11,598 nucleotides of DNA from an uncultured Methylobacillus sp. GTDB lineage: Bacteria; Pseudomonadota; Gammaproteobacteria; Burkholderiales; Methylophilaceae. Positions 1 to 7,352 of this stretch are shown one piece after another. The first letter of the stretch is position 1, and each line of letters starts with the position of its first letter. The DNA is taken from positions 1-11,598 of the forward strand of contig CAMLME010000051.1 of the NCBI GenBank assembly GCA_946481235.1. The letters are read 5' to 3'. The translations under genes were made by a program, and so were the position numbers. The notes under the pieces are model-generated. The model ran no database searches and was not told where the DNA came from. It saw nothing but the letters and a program-made list of their open reading frames with translations.

Positions 1-111
1 GTCGATGGGCAGGTTCTTGAATGCGTAGCCGCCTACGCCCACCAGCACCGCCGTCAGCACAAGCATCAGCAGGCGCTGTGTCAGCGCAAATTGAATCAGT
101 CTGGCCAGCAT
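1..111 (-). CDS. Heavy-metal-type RND efflux pump (CzcA/CusA family), N-terminal fragment
   Basis: Only the first 37 codons are present; the gene runs off the left edge. The peptide begins MLARLIQFAL, continues with one hydrophobic segment (about residues 15-30), and ends with YAFKNLPID. This is the usual start of HME-RND inner-membrane transporters: a short cytoplasmic helix, TM1, then the L-P-I-D entry into the periplasmic porter domain. Such proteins are proton-driven trimers that export metal cations through an adaptor and an outer-membrane channel. The ATG at 111 lies 2 bp after the TGA of the adaptor gene, and an AGGT ribosome-binding site lies 8 nt upstream, so translation is probably coupled. 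The residues that distinguish Cu/Ag, Zn/Co/Cd or Ni pumps lie outside the window, so the substrate cannot be named. The family call is secure for such a short piece because the two preceding genes fit it. Confidence 0.85.
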   Translation of the reverse strand, partial: MLARLIQFALTQRLLMLVLTAVLVGVGGYAFKNLPID

Positions 112-113
112 GC

Positions 114-1214
114 TCAGTTACCTGCGCCGATCCAGGCGGCCTTGAGCGCTACCGTGCCACTGACGGCCACTTTTTCCGTACCGCGCAGCGCCCCCGCAAT
201 GACCGTTTTTTCCGCCTGTTCAGACAACACGGTCACTTTTATCGGCTTGAAACCGTCAGGGCTCTGGACGAAGACGTAGCTGTTCTGCCCGTCACGCACC
301 ACGGCATTGCGCGGAACGCTGAATTGCTTGCCCGGCTCGGCTTTGACCAGGAGCTCGGCTTCGACGAATTGGCCGGGCGACAGCCGGTCGGCATTGCGGG
401 TGATCTCCGCACGTATATGCATCGTCTGGTCGTTCTTGTTGATATTGCGGATCACGGCAATGATCTTGCCTTCCGCTTCGTATTTGGGGATGCGTACCGG
501 CATGCCATTGGTCACCGAGGCCAGGGTTTCGATGGGCGCATGGATTTCCAGCCACAGCGGGTTCAGGTGGCCGATACGGAATAACGGCGTTGCAGGATCG
601 ATACGCTGGCCGGCCGTCACCAGCTTTTCCAGCACCTGCCCCGCGATCGGTGCGCTGATGGTCAATCCGCTGGTGAATTCCTGGCGGCTTTCCAGACGCG
701 CGATGGCGGCATCGCTCATGCCGGCAAGCTTGAGCGCCTGACGGCTGTGGGAAAGCGTGGCCGCGAGCTCTTCATGATGGCTCCGGGTGGCGAGATAACG
801 GCGTTCGGCGATGATGCCATCCTTGTGCAGCTCCGCATCGCGATCCAGCATGTTCCTGGCGAGCCGGCTCTGCGTCGCGGCCTGCAGGTAATCGCGTTGC
901 AGCGTGACAAGTTCCGGGCTGCTGATATGTGCCAGCGCCTGGCCTTTTTTGACCGACTGCCCGGCCGCAACATACAGCGCATCGATCAAACCCGGCTGAG
1001 GTGTACTCACCACGCGCTCCTGCCCGACCGGCACGACGATTTCGCCCGGCAGCCGGTTACTCGCCAGCCCGGAAGAAACGCCCAGGGGCGACACCGCGAT
1101 CCCCATCACGCGCTGCTGCGCCGCGGTGACCGGAATAAAATCGGCGGCAATGGCCAAGTTCATCGCATTGGCCGTGATGAGGCCCGCGAAAAAAAATTGT
1201 TTGAGATAATTCAA
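114..1214 (-). CDS. RND efflux periplasmic adaptor (membrane fusion protein, CzcB/CusB type)
   Basis: A 366-residue adaptor that would link the RND pump to the outer-membrane channel in the periplasm. Residues 1-24 look like a Sec signal peptide (K5, hydrophobic 7-22, AIAA before D25). A split lipoyl domain follows around residues 60-100 (VSTPQPGLIDALYV, then GQSVKKGQALAHI) and 185-225 (ISAPIAGQVLEKLVTAGQRI). Between the halves, about 100-180, is an alpha-helical hairpin. A beta-barrel region covers about 225-290 and a membrane-proximal domain about 295-360 (VPRNAVV). The start is TTG at 1214, chosen because AGGAG sits 7 nt upstream and the downstream Met18 would cut into the signal peptide. 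The TTG overlaps the TGA of the TolC-like gene, and the RND gene starts 2 bp after this one stops. The short mature N-terminus has no Met- or His-rich metal-binding stretch like that of CusB, so the substrate remains open. Confidence 0.93.
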   Translation of the reverse strand: MNYLKQFFFAGLITANAMNLAIAADFIPVTAAQQRVMGIAVSPLGVSSGLASNRLPGEIVVPVGQERVVSTPQPGLIDALYVAAGQSVKKGQALAHISSPELVTLQRDYLQAATQSRLARNMLDRDAELHKDGIIAERRYLATRSHHEELAATLSHSRQALKLAGMSDAAIARLESRQEFTSGLTISAPIAGQVLEKLVTAGQRIDPATPLFRIGHLNPLWLEIHAPIETLASVTNGMPVRIPKYEAEGKIIAVIRNINKNDQTMHIRAEITRNADRLSPGQFVEAELLVKAEPGKQFSVPRNAVVRDGQNSYVFVQSPDGFKPIKVTVLSEQAEKTVIAGALRGTEKVAVSGTVALKAAWIGAGN

Positions 1215-2479
1215 GGCAAGACTCCTGCGGCCTGGTTATAGCGGGCGATATTCCATTTAAGTTGTATCTGGCTGTTGCGCAACGCACGCTCGGCTTCATA
1301 GGCCATCGCCTGCACACGCATCAGGTGTACCAGGTCGGTTTCTCCCAACTCGAAAGCCTTGCGTCCGAGACGCAGGCTTTCCTGAGCCAGGCGATGCTGC
1401 TCTGCCGCGACGGTGAGCTCCTCCCGGATGACTTCCAGGTTATGTTCGGCTTCATGCATGGCAGCAAGCAACGTCAGCATGCGCTGTTCACGCTCGCTCT
1501 CGGCCTGGGCAAGATCCATTTCCGCCTTGGCCAGCAAAGGCGCCGAGCGCACTGCCGCATCGAGTGGAATGCGAACCGCAACGCCCACGCTGCTGTTGTA
1601 TTCGGCATCAAAGGCGCCGCGTTCCTGACGCGCGTTCAGCATCAATTGCGGATTTTCGCGCTTTTCGACATGCATCAGGTTGCGCTCCTCCTGCGCCAGG
1701 GCAATCCTGCGCGCGCTAGCCGCCAGCAGAGGATGGTTATCGTCCGGCTCGGATTTTCCCGCAAGCGCTTCCTCGACCACTGCCGGGATCTGCTTCAGTC
1801 CGGTAAGCATCCAGTACCGGTGTTCGGCATGCTTGAGCTCGGCCTGCGCACGCAACACTGCCGTCTGAGCCTGCAAGGTTTCGTTTTGCGCCAGCATGAC
1901 GTCGGTTTTCGCCATTTCGCCGGCCTGATGGCGGCGCTGCACATCCCGTTCCAGCAACTGCGCAGTGTTCAATCGCTCGGCAGCCAATTCGAGCCGGTTG
2001 ACATTCATGGCGACATCCCAGAACGCGTCGCGCAATTGCCCGGCCGTTTCCAGCAACAGGCTGGCGCGGCCCGCATCGAGGTTGCTGCGCGCTTCACGCG
2101 CAACCGCCTCCCGCGCGGCACGCTGCCCAGGCAGCCACACCGGGAACTCCAGGCCGGCCTCCCATTCGCGCAGGTTGCGGCCGCTCCCGATCACGTCATT
2201 CTGATGCCGCATGCTGACTGCGGGGGCACCCGGCAGGGCTGACAGCGCGTGACGGTCACGCGCCTCGACATCAATGGTCCCGGCCCGCAGCAAGGGCTGC
2301 TGGGGGTTGCGCTCATAGGCTTTCTGAAGCACGCCGGCCAATGTGAGCGATGGATCGGTCTGAAGCTTTTCGAGTTCCTGCGTATTCCCGCTCGCAGGCA
2401 ACAGCATCAGCAAGGTGAAAATTGCGGCCAGAAAACCGGCGGCGCGGGGAAGGCCTGAAAATAGAGAAGGTGAAGTCAT
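1211..2479 (-). CDS. TolC-family outer-membrane efflux channel (CzcC-like)
   Basis: A 422-residue outer-membrane factor that would form the exit duct of the RND complex encoded next to it. Residues 1 to about 33 look like a signal peptide, with a hydrophobic core at about 15-28 (FLAAIFTLLMLLPAS). There is no lipobox cysteine, so it is probably not a lipoprotein, unlike CusC. Two OEP repeats follow. The first (about 50-235) contains FPVWLPGQR at 112-120, typical of CzcC-type proteins, and RHQAGEMAKTDVMLAQ at 183-198. The second (about 245-418) contains KAFELGETDLVHLMRVQ at 374-390. Both carry long Ala/Glu/Gln-rich helices expected for the periplasmic tunnel. The ATG at 2479 has an AGGA motif about 7 nt upstream. 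It is the first gene of the efflux operon and overlaps the adaptor by 4 bp. Family membership is clear; the exported substrate is not. Confidence 0.92.
   Translation of the reverse strand: MTSPSLFSGLPRAAGFLAAIFTLLMLLPASGNTQELEKLQTDPSLTLAGVLQKAYERNPQQPLLRAGTIDVEARDRHALSALPGAPAVSMRHQNDVIGSGRNLREWEAGLEFPVWLPGQRAAREAVAREARSNLDAGRASLLLETAGQLRDAFWDVAMNVNRLELAAERLNTAQLLERDVQRRHQAGEMAKTDVMLAQNETLQAQTAVLRAQAELKHAEHRYWMLTGLKQIPAVVEEALAGKSEPDDNHPLLAASARRIALAQEERNLMHVEKRENPQLMLNARQERGAFDAEYNSSVGVAVRIPLDAAVRSAPLLAKAEMDLAQAESEREQRMLTLLAAMHEAEHNLEVIREELTVAAEQHRLAQESLRLGRKAFELGETDLVHLMRVQAMAYEAERALRNSQIQLKWNIARYNQAAGVLP
1222..1226 (-). promoter_or_regulatory. Ribosome-binding site that decides a TTG start for the adaptor gene
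   Basis: Read leftward, AGGAG stands 7 nt before the TTG at 1214. This optimal spacing supports TTG over the internal ATG codons, which would remove part of the signal peptide. The site lies inside the 3' end of the TolC-like gene, as expected for translational coupling through the TTGA overlap. Confidence 0.75.
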
Positions 2480-2498
2480 GCCGGCATCCTATCGGGCG

Positions 2499-2521
2499 AA
2501 GCTTAAAAGTATCTTAAGCTT
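2499..2521 (-). promoter_or_regulatory. Candidate OmpR-family (PmrA/BasR-like) operator before the efflux operon
   Basis: An 8-bp perfect inverted repeat, AAGCTTAA and TTAAGCTT, flanks a 7-nt spacer. Read leftward, the same bases contain CTTAAG, 5 nt, TTTAAG. This is a direct repeat with an 11-bp period that fits the known PmrA/BasR consensus HTTAAD-N5-HTTAAD. It ends 22 nt before the ATG of the TolC-like gene. A GATACT hexamer inside the element could be a -10 box, but no convincing -35 accompanies it. Binding by a response regulator is inferred from the pattern alone, and no regulator gene is in the window. Confidence 0.4.
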
Positions 2522-2542
2522 CTGGAGGCGGCTTGTAATCAA

Positions 2543-2557
2543 GCAGAATTATTCTGC
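2543..2557. repeat. 15-bp perfect palindrome across the kinase stop codon
   Basis: The arms GCAGAAT and ATTCTGC surround a single central base and span the last codons and TAA of the ROK kinase gene. There is no following T-run on either strand, so this is not a standard intrinsic terminator. It could be chance, a dyad binding site or a weak RNA hairpin (the usable stem would be shorter because of the loop). Confidence 0.3.
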
Positions 2558-3472
2558 AAGCTGGCTAACGGCAAGCATGGCGGCACCGATGATGCCCGCT
2601 TGGTCATCCGCATGGCTAGGTGTGATACGAATTCTGCCGCGCAGGACGGGTATCAGGTCGGCTTCCAGCCGACGCTCGAAGGCTGGACTCATAAATGGCC
2701 AGGCGAGGCTCATGCCGCCGCCGATGATGACATTGGCGACATCCACCACCTTCAGGATATGGGCCAGGGCCTGCGCCAGCTTTTCGCCGGCCATCTCGAA
2801 TGCCGCCAGTGCATGCGTATCGCCCGAACTGGCCAGGGCGGCGATTTCGAATGTTTCCATGGTCAAGCCGGTGGATTCGAAATAGCTGAGCGCAACGCCG
2901 CTGGCAGACGAATAGCGTTCCATGCAACCTTGATTACCGCAACCGCACAGGCGCCCGCCCGGCTCGACGATGATGTGCCCGACTTCCATGGCAACGCCAT
3001 GCTCGCCGGGAAAGGGTCTGCCGCGATGGATAAGCCCGCCGCCGACACCGGTGCCAAGACCGAGATAAATCAAATCCGGAACGTCCAGCCCGGCCAGTGC
3101 ATATTCACCGTAAGCGGCGGCCAGCGCATCGTTTTCGACGATGACCGGCACGCCGAGGCTTTTACGCAAAGGTGTAACCAGATCGATATCGCGCAAACCG
3201 GGAAGATTGGGAGATTGTGAAATGCAGCCGGTAATCGGGTCGATGAAACCGGGGAACCCGATCCCGACGCCGGCGATCTCGGGAAAACTCTGCATTGTGG
3301 CGGCCAGGGATTCGGACAATGCCGCGTGGATGGCCGGCAACGCCACTGCCGGCGGATTCTCGCGGCACAGCCGCGAGAAATCGGCATGGATGCGCTGTTC
3401 GTGGATAATCTTCAGGCCATCGACGACGCCGATGCGCAGATTGGTACCGCCGACATCGACGCCGATCAGCAT
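2549..3472 (-). CDS. ROK-family sugar kinase, probable glucokinase
   Basis: A 307-residue ROK kinase, the family's usual length, inferred to phosphorylate glucose to glucose-6-phosphate with ATP in the cytoplasm. Visible motifs, in order: phosphate loop DVGGTNLRIG (6-15), END with catalytic Asp115 (113-115), second phosphate motif GLGTGVGGG (138-146), EVGH (163-166) and the ROK zinc site CGCGNQGCME (176-185). His166, Cys176, Cys178 and Cys183 are the expected zinc ligands. VIIGGG (248-253) is the adenosine region. Its ATG lies 3 bp after the stop of the 4-alpha-glucanotransferase gene, so the two are almost certainly co-translated. This context favours glucose, the by-product of maltodextrin disproportionation, as substrate. 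Related ROK kinases act on fructose, N-acetylglucosamine or N-acetylmannosamine, which sequence reading alone cannot exclude. Confidence 0.88.
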   Translation of the reverse strand: MLIGVDVGGTNLRIGVVDGLKIIHEQRIHADFSRLCRENPPAVALPAIHAALSESLAATMQSFPEIAGVGIGFPGFIDPITGCISQSPNLPGLRDIDLVTPLRKSLGVPVIVENDALAAAYGEYALAGLDVPDLIYLGLGTGVGGGLIHRGRPFPGEHGVAMEVGHIIVEPGGRLCGCGNQGCMERYSSASGVALSYFESTGLTMETFEIAALASSGDTHALAAFEMAGEKLAQALAHILKVVDVANVIIGGGMSLAWPFMSPAFERRLEADLIPVLRGRIRITPSHADDQAGIIGAAMLAVSQLAE

Positions 3473-3475
3473 CGC

Positions 3476-5488
3476 TTACTCGATCCCCAACTCAACATCG
3501 ACGCCCTTCTCGATCGCATTCATGTGCCAGGTCAATTCCAAGGTCACGGCCTGCATGATTTTCTCGAAGCCGGCTTCGGACTGCGAAACGCTGAAATGCG
3601 GCCAGGTATTCAGCAGGCATGGCACGCTGCTGGACAGTTTTAGCACGCCGCCCAGCACCTCGTCTTCCAGCATCAACTCCTTCATGGAGGCCAGGCGCAA
3701 CGGCTGGGCGAAGCCGCCGGGAATATCCGGGCCGATGCGAAAGCGTCCGGCCGGGCCGTCACAGCTGGGCATCGCCAGATTTATTTGGATCCTGAAAATA
3801 CCGCCGTGCACTTTTGCGAAACGGTACGCCACCTGCAGGCTGCTGCCCTTGAGCGCGATTTTCTTCGTCACCCGACCGTGACCCAATGCGCCGGAAAACC
3901 CGACTGCTGCCGTTTTCCCGCCCCTGGCCGCTTCATATATCAGCGGGTGGCTGGCGGCGCCGTCACGTTCCGACCAGCTATCCCGGAACAGCGTCAGGCC
4001 GTTACTGTCGGTCGCCAGATCGTCGGCAAAAATCTCGTGCTTGTACATGACCCGCTCATGCGGGTTGGCGATGCCTTCGCCGCTGTATCCATGCTCCGGG
4101 TTGGCGTGCACCTTGCGGTGGTAATGTTCGGTCTGGCGCGCCAGGGTATCGCCGAAATTGTGCGCAAGCTTGTAGGCATCCAGCTCGCAAATCGAGGCCG
4201 AGCCATCCAGCCTGACCACCGCCTGCAACTGACCGTTCTGCAGGAAAAGTTCGTCGTTACCGTCCAGGTCGAGATCGATCTGGCTGCGTTCCGGACGTGG
4301 TGTAATCCTGTCGAGCATCCCTTCCAGCCGCACGATGGCGTTATAAATCGCCCGCCGCAAGTGCGGCAGATACAGGCCGCCGAACAAGCCATGCCAATAG
4401 GCATCGTTGGCCTGCGCTTCGTAAAGCTCGTGCAGCATCTCGGGCGTTTTTTGCTTCTCGGGCAAGGCGTGATAGCGCGCAGACAATGCCAGCATGCGTT
4501 TGTGCATCCAGTTGGATTCGGGAAACCGCATGAAGAAGTTGCGCCATATCCCGCCGCGCACGAAGGGCTTGGTCGTTTCGTAACGGCCGTTGTGTTTTTC
4601 CTGCTCGACCAGATCGGCGTAGTGATGTGCCGCCGGGACGGGAAGCGTCCATTCGTTCATTTCGATGTAAGAAGTCGTCGGCAGGTAGACCACGCCGCGG
4701 GTCTTGGCACCGGCATGATAATCGCAATAACGCATCGGCTGAATGATGTCCGAGTTGAGCACGCCTTCGATGAAATCCTTCAGCCAGCCGCGTTCGTAGA
4801 CCCAGGAATAGGTTTCCGGCCAGATGCCGAATTTCTCGATGTCGTCGAAATAAACTGCGGCTGCCTGCCCGCTCTCGTCCGCCAGGCTTTCCAGATACGC
4901 GACGACCTCATTTGCCGGCGAAAAAGGCAACCGGTAGCGCAGCGCTTCGGAAATCGGGTAAAGATCGAGCTGGCGACCGTCTTCCTCGGTAGTGAAATAG
5001 CCGTTCAGGACGGACTGCTCCTTGCCTGCGCAAAGAAAGTGGTAATCGTCGACCGTCACGTATTGGATGCCTGCATCGCCCAGCGAAGGCACCACGGAAG
5101 ATTCCCACACGCGTTCGGTCAGCCACGCGCCTTGCGGACGCTGGCCCAGCTTCTTGTGCAGGTAATCGGAAAGTTTGTCGATCTGGCCGACCCGGTCAGT
5201 CGACGGAATCGCAGCCAGCACGGGTTCGGTATATCCAGCGCCGAAGAGTTCCGCCTGCCCGCGCTTGACCATATCCTTGAGCAACTGCATGTCCTGCGGG
5301 TAATGCTGGAGCATGTAGTCGAGCAGCCAGCCGCTCAGGTGAATTGCGAAATGAAAATCCGGGTAGCGATGCAGCACCTGCAAAAAGGGGCCATAGCACC
5401 GGAGATGTGCATCGTCGAGGACGTGCGTGAAATTGCCGACAGGCTGGTGCGCATGGACCCCAAGCAGCAATGCGACTGATTTAGCCAT
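3476..5488 (-). CDS. GH57 4-alpha-glucanotransferase (alpha-amylase-like, T. litoralis type)
   Basis: A 670-residue GH57 protein that resembles the 4-alpha-glucanotransferase of Thermococcus litoralis along its whole length (about 660 residues there). Inferred role: transfer of alpha-1,4-glucan segments between maltodextrins, releasing glucose or short donors, in the cytoplasm. The N-terminal barrel shows GVHAHQPVGNF (10-20), GAGYTEPVLAAIPSTDR (83-99) and WLTERVW (122-128) with the expected nucleophile Glu125. YFDDIEKFGIWP (213-224) carries the Asp215/Asp216 pair, one of which is the expected acid/base. FVRGGIWRNFF (309-319) and NDAYWHGLFGGLYLPHLRR (361-379) follow, then a beta-rich C-terminal domain (about 400-670) ending near SVSQSEAGFEKIMQ. 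There is no signal peptide. The ATG at 5488 has AGGA 8 nt upstream. From memory, the archaeal enzyme has Gly where Ile217 stands here. It is followed 3 bp later by the ROK kinase. Amylase activity is an alternative. Confidence 0.88.
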   Translation of the reverse strand: MAKSVALLLGVHAHQPVGNFTHVLDDAHLRCYGPFLQVLHRYPDFHFAIHLSGWLLDYMLQHYPQDMQLLKDMVKRGQAELFGAGYTEPVLAAIPSTDRVGQIDKLSDYLHKKLGQRPQGAWLTERVWESSVVPSLGDAGIQYVTVDDYHFLCAGKEQSVLNGYFTTEEDGRQLDLYPISEALRYRLPFSPANEVVAYLESLADESGQAAAVYFDDIEKFGIWPETYSWVYERGWLKDFIEGVLNSDIIQPMRYCDYHAGAKTRGVVYLPTTSYIEMNEWTLPVPAAHHYADLVEQEKHNGRYETTKPFVRGGIWRNFFMRFPESNWMHKRMLALSARYHALPEKQKTPEMLHELYEAQANDAYWHGLFGGLYLPHLRRAIYNAIVRLEGMLDRITPRPERSQIDLDLDGNDELFLQNGQLQAVVRLDGSASICELDAYKLAHNFGDTLARQTEHYHRKVHANPEHGYSGEGIANPHERVMYKHEIFADDLATDSNGLTLFRDSWSERDGAASHPLIYEAARGGKTAAVGFSGALGHGRVTKKIALKGSSLQVAYRFAKVHGGIFRIQINLAMPSCDGPAGRFRIGPDIPGGFAQPLRLASMKELMLEDEVLGGVLKLSSSVPCLLNTWPHFSVSQSEAGFEKIMQAVTLELTWHMNAIEKGVDVELGIE

Positions 5489-5555
5489 TTACCTGATCCT
5501 TTATTTATTATTCGTCTGTCTAAAGCAAATTTCTTACAGCAATATTTATTCCCGG
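5489..5555 (-). other. AT-rich spacer between the two GH57 genes
   Basis: This 67-bp gap is much richer in A and T than the flanking genes. Near its leftward end it holds the AGGA ribosome-binding site of the 4-alpha-glucanotransferase gene. Tracts such as AATAATAAATAAA resemble -10 material, but I found no -35/-10 pair with acceptable spacing. It may hold an internal promoter, an A/U-rich translation enhancer or an mRNA cleavage site; none can be shown from the sequence. Confidence 0.35.
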
Positions 5556-7319
5556 TTATTCCTGTCCACGCCGCATGGCTCCGCCCGCTTCCGGGTCGCC
5601 GCCACCGACACTGATAATATTCTCCAAGACCTTGGGCACAGGCAACTTGAGCAAACGGTAGAGATTGGTCAGGTTGCGTCGATAGAGCCTGTCGAAACTT
5701 GCGACGCTATGCGCCGAGTTGTAATCGCCGAACCACCAGAACCAGTCCGAGCCCTCGCAGTCAGCCAACTGCCTTTCGGCAAGGGCTTTTTCTTCCTCGG
5801 TGAGCTGTTTCCCGGCCATGACACGGTCAAAGCTTTTCTTGGCCTCGCACAAGAGATCCCAACCGCGATTCTTGTCGGGTGAACCGATCCATGTGCTGAA
5901 TGTGCCGTACACCCAGCTCCCGGCACTGACGCAAGACAACGGTTCCACCGGAATATTCGCGTTCCGGAAGACACCGGATTTCGATGTGGACTTCTTGGCG
6001 GGAATTTGCGCACAGAAATCCGCAACCTCACTGAAGGTAGTTAGCTCAATACCGGGATGATCGGCAAGATCGGCATAAAGCTGAGACAGGAAATAATAGG
6101 CATTGTAAGGATAGTATTCCCACGCGTTTTCCCCATCCAGGATTACGCTGACCACAGGCGATACCGAAGGGTCCGACTGGCTACGGATACGTTCCAGAGC
6201 CATGACGAAATCCTTGACCGCTTCGTCGCCATGCCATTTGGAATACTCGAAACCGATCTTGTCGGACAGCAAATCATCGCGGAAGAAGCAGGTAATTTCA
6301 TGGCTGCCGTCCGACAGCCGATAGGGCCGATACAGGTACTGTTGGCGGTCGGGCAAGGGTGTTTCGCCGTAAGCGCGGTGCAGACTGTTGCCGAGTACGC
6401 CTTCGCCGGTTGCGGCCCATTGAATACCTTTTTCCGCCAGCAGCATCAATGCATCCTGGGAAACGCCGCCCTCTGCCGGCCAGATGCCCTTGGGCTCCTG
6501 ACCGAAGCGACGGGCATGGCTTGCAAGCGCGGCATCAATGTGGGCCTTGGCGCGCGCCAAGCCGCCGGGATAACGCTCGTTCTCCGGCAGAACCACGTTT
6601 GGCATGGTGTCGCGCGCGGTGTTGAAGTCGAGCAACAAAGGCAGGATGGGATGGCAATCCGGCGTACTCGAAATCTCGATCTGGCCCTTTTCTGCCAACG
6701 CGCGGTAGCGCGGAATGATGCCGCTGATCAACTCGCCCATCAGCGCGAAGAGCTCCATCCGGTCTTCGGCAGTAAACAGGTTTCCCTTGGCCATCAATGC
6801 GACGACCAGTTCGTTCTCACGACGCACGCTCTCGCCGGTCCAGGCCAGGTGATACCACATCAGCAAATCCAGCATGTACTGGTCGGAAAGGTACTCGAAG
6901 GCATCCTCGCCCCGCGCTTCCAGCATTTTGAACATGTCATACAAATGCAGATAAGACGGAAACGGCGCGATCAGCTTGGTATGGTTGCTCTTGAAACAGC
7001 TTTCGATGATCAGGGCGCGCTGTTCAGTAGTCAGCGGCACCCCTTCTTCGATCAGGAACAAGGCGAGCAAAGGATCGCGAATATTGTTTTCAGCGAATTG
7101 ACGGGTGTAATCCTCCAGCTGGTCCAGCAGCACAGGCACGAAATTGAAGCTGGCCTTGGCTTTTGGATTCTGTTCCAGGTGGTACGCCATGTCGGTGTAA
7201 TCCTTGATGGCATGCAGGTACGTCCATGGCAGGATGAATTCGCCGGTCAGGTAATCCCGATAATCCGGCTGATGCATATGCCAATAGAGGTTCAGGTACA
7301 GTTTGCGGTTTTGCGGCAT
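5556..7319 (-). CDS. Uncharacterised GH57 glycoside hydrolase (alpha-amylase/amylopullulanase-like)
   Basis: A 587-residue protein of glycoside hydrolase family 57, from a different subgroup than its neighbour. The first family motif is LYWHMHQPDYRD (11-22). ISSTPDCHPILPLL (216-229) precedes GIWPAEGGVS (278-287), where Glu283 is the expected nucleophile. SVILDGENAWEYY (391-403) carries Asp395 as the expected acid/base. A helical C-terminal part includes a Trp-rich stretch DWFWWFGDYNSAHS (525-538). No signal peptide is visible, so it should be cytoplasmic. Its position between glgC and the 4-alpha-glucanotransferase suggests hydrolysis or transfer on glycogen or maltodextrin, but the exact reaction is unknown. 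The motifs differ from GH57 branching enzymes, so a second branching enzyme is unlikely. The ATG at 7319 has only a weak ribosome-binding site, and 78 bp containing a strong hairpin separate it from glgC. Confidence 0.88.
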   Translation of the reverse strand: MPQNRKLYLNLYWHMHQPDYRDYLTGEFILPWTYLHAIKDYTDMAYHLEQNPKAKASFNFVPVLLDQLEDYTRQFAENNIRDPLLALFLIEEGVPLTTEQRALIIESCFKSNHTKLIAPFPSYLHLYDMFKMLEARGEDAFEYLSDQYMLDLLMWYHLAWTGESVRRENELVVALMAKGNLFTAEDRMELFALMGELISGIIPRYRALAEKGQIEISSTPDCHPILPLLLDFNTARDTMPNVVLPENERYPGGLARAKAHIDAALASHARRFGQEPKGIWPAEGGVSQDALMLLAEKGIQWAATGEGVLGNSLHRAYGETPLPDRQQYLYRPYRLSDGSHEITCFFRDDLLSDKIGFEYSKWHGDEAVKDFVMALERIRSQSDPSVSPVVSVILDGENAWEYYPYNAYYFLSQLYADLADHPGIELTTFSEVADFCAQIPAKKSTSKSGVFRNANIPVEPLSCVSAGSWVYGTFSTWIGSPDKNRGWDLLCEAKKSFDRVMAGKQLTEEEKALAERQLADCEGSDWFWWFGDYNSAHSVASFDRLYRRNLTNLYRLLKLPVPKVLENIISVGGGDPEAGGAMRRGQE

Positions 7320-7352
7320 AGTTTCACACTGAATTCACATTGAACGGCTAAG

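Noticed and set aside
1262..2242. A 326-codon plus-strand open frame antisense to the TolC-like gene
   Set aside because: It is a shadow frame. The TolC-like gene has a signal peptide, both OEP repeats and operon overlap.
2499..2521. Inverted repeat read as a rho-independent terminator for the glycogen operon
   Set aside because: The stem is AT-rich and is followed by TCGCCC instead of a T-run, so termination is unlikely. A regulatory site fits better.
3785..5479. A very long open frame (564 codons) on the plus strand, antisense to the 4-alpha-glucanotransferase gene
   Set aside because: It is an exact shadow of a well-supported GH57 gene, arising from GC-biased third positions. Its translation has no recognisable domain.
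6057..7343. A 428-codon plus-strand open frame antisense to the first GH57 gene
   Set aside because: The opposite strand encodes clear GH57 catalytic motifs, and the antisense translation shows no family features.
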